Assembly (NCBI RefSeq): GCF_036669915.1
Contig: NC_089325.1
Coordinates: 6,749,900 to 6,813,899 of the forward strand
From: Pocillopora verrucosa
Lineage: Eukaryota > Cnidaria > Anthozoa > Scleractinia > Pocilloporidae
Reading direction: 5' to 3'
Length of the DNA stretch: 64,000 nucleotides
Shown here piece after piece: positions 21,830 to 33,700 of this stretch. Positions within the stretch are counted from its first letter, which is position 1; each line of letters opens with the position of its first letter. The translations under genes and the position numbers were made by a program. Below the pieces are notes generated by a model. That model had not been told where the DNA came from. It did no database searches and saw only the letters and a list, made by a program, of their open reading frames with translations.

Positions 21830-23930
21830 AAATAATAATTACGTATAAGTTAAAGAAAAGGTTTTCTTTTTTATGTTTTCAGCAAATTTTAAATTTGCTC
21901 CATTACTCACGTCCTGAAAACCCCTTTGTTTGAGCTTAAACGGTGGTGAAACTCTTCTGCCTATCATGATTCATAACCTCCGTCACGCCAAAATGCTACA
22001 ATGTCACGCTGATGAGTCCTTCGAAGGGGAAACTACTTTCCAGTTGCGCAATAGTTCTTTAGATGTTATTTTGATTGCAATCTCTATCAATATTACTGGC
22101 AAATTAATTTTATTGAGTGACTAAACTATTCTTTCGAGCTAAACCGGGTTGCGTCCGCAAAAATAGCACTTGTACTTACTGGCAGCGTCAGAAGATACGA
22201 TTGAAACCGCGCGACGTTATTATTTTGCTGACTTTTCCCGTTAGATCTTCGCTAAAAAAATGTTACTCGGTGATTTAACTCTGCCTTAATGAAACCGCCA
22301 GGTTATTTCCCCCTCTAGTAAAATTTAAATGAAGTGCTTTCGCTGCGGCTTTCAGATTGTCATGTCCCTTCAAGCAAAGCCATAGAAGAGGCCATTGACG
22401 TAAACACTGCCCTTATGTCATGAATTGTTTACTCCAAGTTTCCATTTTATTAAAAAATTACTGATTCAAAGACAGCGACCGAAAGTTCCGGAGAATTTTA
22501 GTTTCACAGCAATCTACTCACAGGTTAATGACGCGACACAATGACTCACCATAATAACCGATCCAAATGTTAAATTACACTACTCAAGAGTCAAAATTGA
22601 CGTTTACAGTAACAAACCCCGTTTTTTTTTTGTTTGTATAGACGATGTAAGTTGGTTTGGCCGATATCTATGGAAACACATAACAGGAAGTCGATTGGAA
22701 GCACGCTAGTGTATTGCGTTACATGCCTAGAGTCAAATGTTTTGCTTTGATAAAAATACCTTTGCATAAATAATATCTTGCCCAGTCACGCATCCGCTTT
22801 AGCACATTCTGAAGGATGTAAAGAATCTCTACTGAAACTGAGGGGACATCTGATAAAATAGCGTAATTCTTTATGACACTTTTTTTAGAAACATTGATGC
22901 AATTGTAAGTAACAACGGTAGAGTTTCTGGAAATCAGATTACATGTCACGTCACGTATCAGGGATATTATACATCCAAAAGCGGCTATGGGCAAAAATTG
23001 TAGTCGCTTTACCTCTGCTGACCCTCGTGTCGAGGATCGAGCTCGACCGCTGACACAAGATATCTCAACCTCTAAATCCTTGGCTTTGAACGACGGATTA
23101 AATTCAGATTGAATTGGCGTTGCTTCCAAGATAACTGAGAGCAGCCAAAGCTTATATTGACCCGTTCAAACGAGCCAAACACACCGCTTCCGTTTTATAT
23201 TATTTCAAACCTAAATTGCGAAAGTTAAGCTCCTTTTAAACGGATTAAATTTACTGAAGAAGAAATATCTGGATGAGCTGTCAGGCGTGAAGGTACATTA
23301 CACGTCACAATGTTTTGTGCTGAATGAAAAATCGCTCAGCCTAAAAGATTTTAGATTTCTATGATAGAAAATACGTGACAGCTGGTGACAGAATTGTTTA
23401 CAAACAAAATAAGATATTTGCACAAGCCACAATGTTGGTGTTTATTGGCCTACGATAGACTAAAGGAACTCACCACAAATTTCAATTTAGATTATATATT
23501 CCCGAAATCGGCATGAATGATTACCATAATTAGTTTTCATTTTCATTCACTTTATTCCAGTTAATCACTCTGACTTAAACTATCTGAAATATTATAACAT
23601 TTGTTTAATAAATAAAGATACTACAAGGCTGTTTATTTTCTGGTTACGTATTGAATATAATTAAATAAATGAGCGCATCTTTGGGACGTTCTGTTAGAAA
23701 AAAATGATATAAAATGATTATTTAGAAAAATCGTGTTCTTTGAAATAAATGGATACAATAAAAAAAAAATGGTAATATGGACGATGATCATAGTAATTGA
23801 AGTGATAATAAATAAGATAAAAAGTAAAATAAATATACCATTATTGAGTGTTCTCAACTTAGAGAAAACATATTTTTAACTCTTTGAGTCAACTTTTTTT
23901 TTTCCATGCTTGGCACAGAATCTGTAGAAT
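21830..23930. other. Intergenic, no gene seen
   Basis: The sequence is AT-rich with short open frames only. A minus-strand frame at 22719-23129 (136 codons) resembles no family I recognise and lacks signal peptide or splice context. The stretch at 23550-23860 is especially AT-rich. Confidence 0.55.
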
Positions 23931-23934
23931 TCTA

Positions 23935-24142
23935 TTCCTTTAACTCCCATGAGTGACCAAGACAGAATTTCTCCTTACAATATCAATACAATGTCAACCA
24001 GACAAGTGATGAGAATAAAGAAAAATATCAATTTGGGGATAACTAGTTGATCCAACACTAAGCTCTCGGAACTAACATGATAAAAATTGTATGATTAACA
24101 GTAAGGAGAATTACAAATTTGATCTGGGAGTTAAAGGGTTAA
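23935..24142. mobile_element. MITE-like repeat, copy 1
   Basis: This is an element of about 205 bp bounded by inverted termini CCTTTAACTCCCA and TGGGAGTTAAAGG. Inner blocks are shared with five other places in the window (GACAGAATTTCTCCTTACAA, ATCAATTTGGGGATAA, CAGTAAGGAGAATTAC). It has no coding capacity, as expected for a non-autonomous DNA transposon. Confidence 0.75.
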
Positions 24143-24579
24143 AAGCTATTTTCACGTTGTACGAGGAATAATAAATAATCACAAAATGATGATAAAAATT
24201 TTCTAAAAGCATCACGAATAGTTAAATTTAGAATTAAATTCATTCAGTCTGTTTCTCCTTCTAAAATTCTTTATCTGCCTACTTTATGATAGAAGGAAAT
24301 ATTTATAACTTTTACATCATATTGAATTTAAGTGCGTGTCTACACAGAGGCTCTCCTTCTGAACTACTTTCGGAGTTCACATCCGCCTTCTTTTTTATAT
24401 TAGTTCGTTTATGTCCTTCTTTTTCTCCTTCCTTTCGTCACTCATTTAAGTGGTTTTCATATTTATAGATTATATAGCTTATCTCTTTGAGGTACTTTGC
24501 AGATTCATCCAAATCTTGTGTCGTATATTCCCAATGTCACGATGACACATTGAAAGTAGCTACATCGATTTGGTGTTTT

Positions 24580-25783
24580 TTAAGGATTGTACACAAACGC
24601 CACTGGTAGTGTCACTGTCTCCCATTTCCAGACGTCCATTCTCTCTCTGTGAGTTCTTAGACTGGCGTTACAATCTTTAACAAGTACCTTATGATCAAAC
24701 TCCACGGGCTTGCAAAACGAAGAGCAACTTTTGCACACTAGTACTGCTTTGTGTAAAAATCTTGGCTTTCTATTTACGTTCTCGTCAAGCTCGTCAGTCC
24801 AATTACAGTGACGGGATTTTCTTTGATCAATGCTTCTCCTCTGGCGAGGCCGAATATTCAAACTTTTCCTAAAATCCTCCCATGAATTTCCTCGCACCAG
24901 TAACCAACCAGACCTGGAAACTCTTTCCACGACTTTTCTTGGTGTAACTAACGTCACTCCGCAAGGAGCTGAGTTGATAATTTGGGCCAAATAGAGGAGC
25001 GTAAAAACTGCCCAAAACGCCTGAAACATAATGAAGAAAAGTATAAATAGATTGTTGCGATTGTAAGTTCTTATGCTAATATAAATATTGCTGAGTCAAG
25101 AGAAATTGGCAACATACTTAATCAATAATTCTGATTTCACCTTACAGTAGATTAAATAACTGACTAATCAAAAATATTTTCGCCTCGCTCACTCTGGTCT
25201 TCAAATCTTAACAATTACCAAAAACACTTTTGAACTTTCACTATCTGACCTCTCACATTTGAACGACAGTTTTTGCATTTGCTCTGCGTAGAAATGAGAT
25301 ATTTTCGGTTATAGTATCTATTAAGGGATAAGAATTAATTTTAATGCTGAAGTTTTCAGCCAACGCTTTTTAAATATATCAGTTATTATTTCATTAAATC
25401 AAACTCAGTGTAAAATGTGCGTGATAGTGAACCTGTTTCAGGTGAGTGAGCAAATCGAAATGTTAATTTTTAGTACAATATAAAATTCGCGAACCGTGAA
25501 CAAAGCCTAAAAAAAATTATCCAATGCCATTACAACAAATGTATCAAACTCACACGTAAAATTTAACAAGTGATTTTCAACATCAAATTGTAATTTAAGT
25601 TGGTCTGTGTATTCCATATCTTTTCCAAATTACAAGACTGATGTAATATTTACGTTTAAATTCAAGTTTCGGGATGCCTTACCAAAGCCCCGTGTTAACT
25701 AAGAGAATGAATGAAAACTACAGTGGTTTTTCATTACCGCTGAAAAATAATTTCCATCTTACCTTAATAACTGAGAACAGCAT
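24580..25783 (-). CDS. IL-17-like secreted cytokine B (153 aa)
   Basis: The model is complement(join(24580..25020, 25763..25783)). Exon 1 is 21 bp (MLFSVIK) and ends at AAG/GTAAGA. Exon 2 begins after ATTATGTTTCAG in phase 0, so the ATG inside that acceptor is intronic. The joined N-terminus is a clear signal peptide (MLFSVIKAFWAVFTLLYLA, cleavage near NSA). The C-terminal domain has CNW, RKPRFLHKAVLVCKSC, a KVLVKDC strand and a final strand ending AFVY where IL-17 proteins normally have a C-x-C. A basic RQRRS segment before the domain could be a proprotein cleavage site. The two genes share exon structure, exon-2 length and order of motifs, so they are tandem paralogs, but the proteins are strongly diverged. 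Confidence 0.7.
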
Positions 25784-25912
25784 AATTCTTGGTGTTTTAC
25801 TCGACTTTCACAGCGTAAAACAATTGCACCGCTCGGTCTGTCTTTGGAACGGTTGAATACCAGCGCAAAGCCAACAACAGATGGATTTGAAATTTTCTTA
25901 AAGCGGAGCTAC

Positions 25913-25920
25913 TTTATATA
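25913..25920 (-). promoter_or_regulatory. TATA box of IL-17-like B
   Basis: TATATAAA on the minus strand lies 130 bp upstream of the ATG. A start site about 30 bp downstream would give a 5' UTR of about 100 nt. This supports the choice of the 21-bp exon 1. Confidence 0.6.
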
Positions 25921-26032
25921 CTTCACACCAATGATATATTTTCCTTCCACTTCATTGCGTCACCAACGCGCTACGCGCGATGCGGAAAATTACGCGCTAA
26001 AATAATCAACTAGAGAAACATAAGCGCATCGA

Positions 26033-26042
26033 GGGGAATCCC
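26033..26042. promoter_or_regulatory. kappaB-like site upstream of IL-17-like B
   Basis: GGGGAATCCC matches GGGRNWYYCC exactly. It lies about 113 bp upstream of the TATA box and 250 bp upstream of the ATG of IL-17-like B. It parallels the site at 21642 upstream of paralog A. Confidence 0.5.
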
Positions 26043-26049
26043 TTTTCAG

Positions 26050-29000
26050 ACGAGTCCGTTTCCGCTAAAAAATCTGCATTTTCATTTAATCAAAACTAGT
26101 TGATGATGGCATGTTTTATTTTCGGCGATGTCGTAAACTTTCCGGGTTCGACGATTTCACTTCGTTGGTACTTGGCAACTGACGATGCATCCCGATGATT
26201 TACCAGGACCCAAGCCGCGTCGGAGAAGTCACGATTGACGTTTACCAAAAAGAGTGGGAATGTTTAGCTTAACAATAAGATGAACTTCAAGTAATCACCG
26301 TTTATTGTTGTCAAAAGTAGCTTAATGGCTGCTCTCATTCAGCTATAGTGATCAATAACTTCATCTGCTTTCAGTCTTAACCACCCACGAATCAAAACGG
26401 AGATTCGGATTTTTACATTCAATTAAACCCTCTTGAAAACTTTTTTCCTTGTTTATGCAACGCCTAAGTCATTATAAGACCTAGAAATATTTAACAATGA
26501 AAAGTCTCTTGTCTTTGCAAATTTCTATTTTAGAGAGCCGTTTGCAGTAGAAATTGAGCATTTTGCAATTGGCAATTGAAAGGACAAATTTCAAATTGGC
26601 ATCACTGAAGTAAAAAAACATTTTCATAGTTCCCCTTTTAATTTTTCTCTTCGATATCTTGCATCATTTCCTAAACGACAGTTAAATACCGCTTTAGCTT
26701 GCCGCTCCCAGCGATTGTAGAGAGATTCCTTTCAATTGTCATTTGTGTACTAGCCAAATTTAGGGATGACATTAAACCACAAATAAAAGCGTTTTTATAT
26801 CAAATAGGCACCGATTGAAAATGAAAGAACTCAAAATTTTACATTTATTACGTAGTAATGTATCATAATTTTACTGGTACAAAGTGTTCATGATATACTA
26901 CAAACGTTGCGATAAACTTCCTCCCTGTTCGCGGCACCCTCCGAAAGTCATCAAGGCAATATCAATTGTATTCAAATAAAATAAATTAATTACTTGATTT
27001 ATTTTAAAATGTATTTGCGGTTGGTGAACTTTCGTTATAAGCTGAACCAAACTATAGCCGGCTAACTTACAATTTCAAATGAATCAGTCAAACTAAACTC
27101 CATCATTGCTAGCCATGAGTCAGTGTTACAAGCTATTTAGAACTATACGCTTCGTTGCATGTTCATTTATTATTATTTCATGAAGGCAAACGTGATAAGT
27201 GTATAACGATAGTATTGTGACAACTCTTAAACTTTACCCGTCGCTCAATATTTCACAGAATTTTACTTTAATACTGTAGTTTGGATAACAAGTGGGCGGC
27301 ATATAAATTTGTTGAAAACACTTCCTAACCACAATGGTGACGTAGTCTTCAACATTTGAAAAAATACTCGCCCTCCCAATTTACGTAAATTACTTCATCA
27401 AGGATAAACAATTTGCCTTTTTCTAATTATTCCATAACGTTAGGTTGAGAGCAGCGTCTGGAAACGCTTTACAGTGTTTCCTGTATAGTTATGCTTCTTT
27501 ATTCCTTCACGTTCTCTTTTGGAAGACAGTTTCTTCCTTCTCAGTTTGCGGTATTCTATGCATATCAGTCCGCGCTCAACTGTAAGTTTCTTAGAAAAAG
27601 TAAACATTTGCAATGATCTTCGCTATAGAAACGTTTGGCTACCATAAACTATAGATAGAGTCAAAATTGAACAATAATGGTGATATTACAAAATATTGCA
27701 AAGGTCATTTCACAATAACACTTTTTTTTTGTCCCTGTGTTTAAGTTGTTGTTGTTCCTTATATTTTCATTCGCATCTTCCTCTGAAGTTCGAGGAAAGC
27801 TACATAAGTCGTATTGCTTTACTTCGATCGACTTCCAAACCCTGAAAAAAAACCTCACGAGAGGCAAATTTAAAATATGATAAAACCTGGCGGCGATATC
27901 AATTGTCTGCAGCATTTATGTTTATATTCAGGTAGGGAATAAAAGTCTGCTAGAAGTCTTGTTGACAGAATCAAAGGATAGTATATTACACTTTTAGATT
28001 AAAATCCCGGCTCACTTGGTTACTATTTTTGTAATTGTTTTGTAATACGGTATTTCTTAACGACTCAGCCGGGTCGGAAGACGAGCACGGCAAAAGGGAT
28101 GTGACAATAAGTCTTAGGCCTGGTTTAATACCTTGAAAAAGTGATCGAGAGAGGAAATGCGACGTTTCCAGCATTGACTTGGTCTACTTTGACATGATCG
28201 AATGTTCGATGGTTCGTTAGACTTACTTATTTTTGGAATCAAGCAAAGAGCAAATATATAAAGACTCAGGCTTGTGACAAGTTCAAGGAAGTGATTTTCA
28301 AAGTCAAACATTACATTCATTAAATACACCAAGATATTTTTACATGTTTCTAACATTAGCTACAGCCACGTATGCGACAAGCTGCCCGATTATGTTCCTA
28401 AAAAACTGAGAAACTGAAACACTGAAACCTCTTCGCACATTTTCTGAAACACTCCCTTTCCGAAATAATTATGTTATTCATTGACACCGCGACAGAACGT
28501 AAATTGCGTCTAAAAGCACTAACTTAAGTTCAAGCATTCTTCGTTAAAAAAATAAGAAGTCACTTGGTGCTTACAGCTAAATAAAAGATCTTTCCCCGCG
28601 TTAATTTAAGCGAGGAGAAAGATCTCCTAACATTCACCAGAACTAGGCTACTGAACTGAAAACAAGAGTGATAATTTAAAAATGGAAATTTCCTTTTTTT
28701 GCTAAAAATAAATGACTTAATCAAACAGGAATTCCGGCTATGTCACTGATATGGAACACAAGTTCATAAAATTAGTTTTCCCAGGATCATACCACCATTC
28801 TGCAACCACTACTCAGAATGGCTTATCGGTCCGTGAATTCAAACCAGACTAACATGGTTTATCACTAAAATTGATGAAACAACGAAACTGTTCACTTCTA
28901 ACATTGCTGTCGAGAAAGCAATCGCTTACTTCCCTGTAAGTTTTTTGTCAACTGATTTAATTCACTTTAGTTGTCAACATGGAGGAGAAAACAATGCATG

Positions 29001-29170
29001 AATTAAAGGCTTCCTTTATGTCAGTGAAAACTAAACAAGAAACATCAAACCCGCATTCATCAAGTCACCAGATATTGTTTGAGTTCACTCATCACCCGAA
29101 ATTACCAACTTCCGCAACCCCTGAATTCAGCTTTACCATGGAATGATTTTATTTTTGACTTTGAAAACTT
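26050..29170. other. Intergenic, no gene seen
   Basis: AT-rich sequence with only short, family-less open frames on both strands (for example 27661-28356, minus). I can support no gene, RNA or repeat family here. Confidence 0.55.
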
Positions 29171-29172
29171 TC

Positions 29173-29384
29173 TTAACCCTTTACACCCTAACATCAGTAT
29201 GCATATTCTCCATACTGTTCACACACCTTTCTAAAGAGGCTGGCAAGGAGAATTTGTTTAACTGTCAAGAGCTGCTTTAGTTCGTGATCATCTCCTCTAT
29301 TTTCATGACTTCCATGTTTGATTCAGGGGGGATACAGTAAGGAGAAACTAGATGTAAGTCACTCTTAGGGGGCTAAAGTGTTAA
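29173..29384. mobile_element. MITE-like repeat, degenerate copy 2
   Basis: It begins TTAACCCTTTACACCCTAA and ends near CTAAAGTGTTAA. Diverged inner blocks (CAAGGAGAATTTG, ACAGTAAGGAGAAACTAG) match the family seen at 23.9, 31.3, 33.0, 33.5 and 50.0 kb. It is the most decayed copy. Confidence 0.5.
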
Positions 29385-29754
29385 TCCTATATTTCTTTGT
29401 TTACATTATTCTGAAGGCCGGATATCATAAGTCTCTGCTTTTGTGATGCGAAAAATTCTTGTTTATAAACGGAAAGTAGTCAACCTTGTGCATCTAATAC
29501 CGCACCGGAAGAAGAAGAATCTAGTCAAGCTTAATTCTCTTGCCTTGTTACCGTATAGAGTAAAGGCGAACCAGCCATAACTCGGTATTAAAGTTGTGCT
29601 AAGTTGTGGTGTTCAATAAATCTAACAATCATCTTTTACTCGCCTACAAAAGCATTACTCCTCGTATCTTTTCGTGTTGTTCCGTTTCGCGTCGTTGGTT
29701 GAGATTAGTCGCACTCGGGGGTAAACTCGATAAAATGCGATAAGACTTAACACA

Positions 29755-29915
29755 AGTCCGGACAAGCTGAAGCAAAGCAAACAAGGGAAGAAGGAAAATA
29801 AACAAGGCAAGTCAAGGCAAGACATAAAGAAAGAGGAAAAGACAAAAAAAAAAAAAAGGCCCAGGCCAGTACAAGAAGGGCAAGACCAGGCTAGGAAAGC
29901 AAAGCTGGTTACACA
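29755..29915. repeat. Purine-rich tract
   Basis: About 160 bp have almost no T on the + strand and repeat CAAGGCAAGA-like words and an A13 run. It is an imperfect simple repeat between the IL-17 pair and JKAMP. Confidence 0.6.
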
Positions 29916-30761
29916 AGAATAGTATGATCAATGTAGTCGAGACAGTCTTCTTTGGAGCCGTTCTTGGGGGATATCACGCGACACTCCCCTCAAAATGCGT
30001 GACATCTGTAGAGGAGCTGAGAAGGAAGACTAAAGTCCAACTGGCTTGATCTAGATACAGCTCTTTTGCGAGTCGTCGTGACACACGATTAATCAGCCTA
30101 CTAAGATTGAGAAATCGTATCAAGCATTGTTTTTCTTCGTTTCACCGACTGTCGGATTCATGAGTCGCTACTCGTTCGCGATCAAAAAGAGAGCGCCTAA
30201 TATCGCAGATAAGCATTTCTCAGTCGCAATCACGACTTAATAGCAAGCATAATATAAAAATATAATTAAACAGTGATGTTTATATCTGATTCATTCTTAC
30301 TCAAATAATTACTCAACAGATTTACTGAAGTCTGGTACAATGGATAGCACTGGCCACACTAAACATCATTCAAGAACAGCAAATATAATACTCTTAAATA
30401 ATTTCTATTTTTACTGCCCATACCTTAATGACACAGAAATGACAGATTTTTCAAACTCGAGTTCGTGCCGCCAGTTTCATTAACATATTTGGCAGACATT
30501 GTCTGCCCTTTTTTACTACATTTTACAAAATCATGGATCTAATAATTATAAGAAGCAACATGAAGAGAAATTAAAAAAAATAAACGTGGTTCTCTTTGTG
30601 TATGTGTGTGGGGAGACGAACTAAGTGTAATTATTGGTTCGCGAATTTACAGGCGATGTGTCCCCCCCCCTTTTTTTTTCCCCAGCGTAATTCACCGCGT
30701 GATGAAGTTAGCGAAAACACATCCCGACGCTGAGCGCTATATGAGAGAACGTGAAGTGAAT

Positions 30762-33700
30762 TCAAGGAGTCTTAAACTTGCTTGGTTCTGTAAAAGAGTG
30801 TGTTAACAAAAAGAATGACACTGGAGCCAACACTAATGCGAACATCGGTCCATGCACTGCAGGGTCACGGAGTTGCGTGACAGCCAATATTCCATACGCA
30901 TGCGCCAACCAATGAGCCACGATGATTATCGCGTGACGTTTGCTCTTGACCAACTGACTGATATGCTAAAAGGAAACATGATTTTAGAAAAAAAATGTTC
31001 AGCAATTTTTAGTTATAATTGACACATTGTCACAAATGTTGGGAGACGAGGTGGTCTGGGGGTTACATATCAAACTGCTGATATAATTATTTTTTGCACT
31101 TTCCTCCCTTCGCCTGAAATACACAAAAAAATTATGCCTGTTCTCCAGGCTACTTCATTATTACAGTGCCTCTCTACACCCACTGACAATATGTCAGAGA
31201 AACCTTAAAAAATGCTGCAATTACTTTAAGCTGATGAAAGCTACAGCAGTACAGGTCCTGTTAGGCTTGTATGATGTTACACTGTTGCATTAGAATCCTT
31301 TAACTCTCAGAAGTGACTAACATAAAACTTCTCCCTACAATATTCATACATTATTCAGCAGACAAGTGATGAGAGTATTCAAACTTATCAGCTGGAAGCT
31401 GCTATCTTGATCTAGCACCAAGTTCTCATAACTAATTTACAAGGAGATGTGTGGCAGCTAGAGGGGAGAATTAACAATCAGATCTTGGGAGTTAAAGGAT
31501 TAAAACCATACCATCTGGGATATGCAAAAGTACACTAACCATTATTTTATTCTTGGCAAGGACTGCAGCAGTGCTCAGGACAGAGACAGTTAAAGTGATG
31601 TATGGGTAAGAATAATCTATTGAAAATAAAAAAATGGAAAGTATAATGAATATGTTATATAGAGTGTCAAGGTTTTCTCATCAAGACTAAATAACTTGAT
31701 GCCTCATCATAAACAAAACAGAACAAAAACACTTACAAATGATTCCACCAAATAAGGCATGCAACATTGCAAGGGATGGTAAGAAGTACATGGCAGCATA
31801 CGTAGAATCTCGCCCCTGGCCATCACAGAACTGGTGTGAAATAATGGGCCGGAACAAAAACAGGAGCCCAACAGAGAGTGCATAATACATGAGCACTATG
31901 GTGTACCTGACACAGGAGACCCAAACATTAAAAAAGCTGAAAAACGTACAGAAATTCACCAGAATGTCTACTTCTGGTCTCACAGAATATACCTGATCTA
32001 CATTCAATGATAACCTGGACCGAGGCACCCTTTATCAATATGTCCCATGTGCTTTAAGAGATTGCAATGCAAACATTTTGTTATCTGCCTGTTGAGGACA
32101 TTCATTGCAGACAATTCATCATTCAATGCCTTCATAGAAAACAAATGACTAATGATAATCATCAGGCCATAAAATAAACTTCCTCAACAATGTCCTCAAC
32201 ATCACACATTTTGTACTTCCCTATTTCCTTGCCAAACCAGATACTTCCCTATAAGGTTTATTGTAAATTTCAGTACATTTTAATGGACAAAATTATACTA
32301 AAAAATCTTTTTCAGTAGGAGCTTTTCATAATGATAATAATCAATTCTTAACCAAACCACCTTTTTGTTGCTACTTACAAAGGATAAACAGCTTCCTGTG
32401 TGCAATGAATGGTGTTGACATAATCAGGTTTGGGATTAAAGAATATTGTATACCAGTCTGCAATTTGTTTTGTCTTGCATGAGGTCAAACTTAGGCTGCC
32501 TATATGTTTAAAGACAAAACAAGTTTAATTTATCCACATAAACACTAATCTTTGGAAAAGAGACCAGTAAATGTAGAACAATGTATACTGCTTAAAGTTA
32601 AAGTCAGACAAAAGACATCTCTTTCCTGTGTTGTTCATTTTGTTTTTCCCTCAAAGGATAACAAGTCCTTCTCAAGTGGGAGATGTTCTGGCCTAATTCA
32701 GTTCACATGCTGGACTCCAGGGGCCAGTTGAATAAAGGGTGGACAACACTATCCCATGATAAATCACTATCCCGCAGATAAGTGATAGAAAAACATATAG
32801 TGTAATCCACTGTGCAGAGATTTAGCCAATGGATAGCAATATCCAACCCTCAAACAACTGGGGCCAGGTCAAGAGGTTTGATTAAAGTTCAGGGAACCTC
32901 ACTGTGTTGTGCTCATGAGCAAGATAATTAACTCTCACCATGCCCCTCTCTGCCCATGACATAGTCCCCAGAAAACAGAAGTTGCCATAGAACTATAAAT
33001 GTTGCAGGTTAACCCTTTAACTTCTATGAGTGACTGAGACAGAATTTCTCCTTACTGCACAATATCAATACATTATCAAGCAGACAAGCAAGGAGAATCG
33101 AGAGAAATATCAATTAGGGGATTATTAGTCGATCCAAACCCCAAATTCTCCCAACTATCATCACAAGAATTGAATGGGAAACAGTAAGGAGAATAACTAG
33201 TGAGATCTTAGGAGTGAAAGGGTTAAAATGGGATTGGGGTTGAAATGATTTCAAACCACATGGAAGGTCAATTTGTAATTTTTGCTGCTTAAGAAAACTG
33301 ATGATATATCTTGCTTAAACAAAGATAAAAGTAAATACATAGAGCATCATTACAACGTAACACAACTGAGATAAAATACAATGCAGTAACAACATATTAA
33401 ACATACTGCAAAAGTAGTGATTGATTAAAGCATTTAACCTCAATGTAATCTACAGGTAAGCAGTCATAGCCAATTGTGGCATTGTCTATGTGTTGCATGG
33501 GAACAAAAAATTAAAACAAGGCCCTTTAAATGTTTCATACATGTTTGCAGACAGAATTTTCCTCACAATATCAATATAACATCAACCAGAAAAGTGATGA
33601 GAATAAAGAAAAATATCAATTTGGGGATAATTAATTGATCCAATACTAAATTTTCAGAACTAACATTATAAGAATTGTATGGTTGACAGTAAGGAGAATT

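Noticed and set aside
22719..23129. Minus-strand 136-codon open frame between the IL-17-like genes
   Set aside because: No IL-17 motifs, no recognised domain and no supporting promoter or splice sites.
25009..25029. ATG at 25029 as start of IL-17-like B
   Set aside because: This ATG lies inside the acceptor ATTATGTTTCAG. A 21-bp upstream exon with TATA box gives a better signal peptide and the same exon structure as paralog A.
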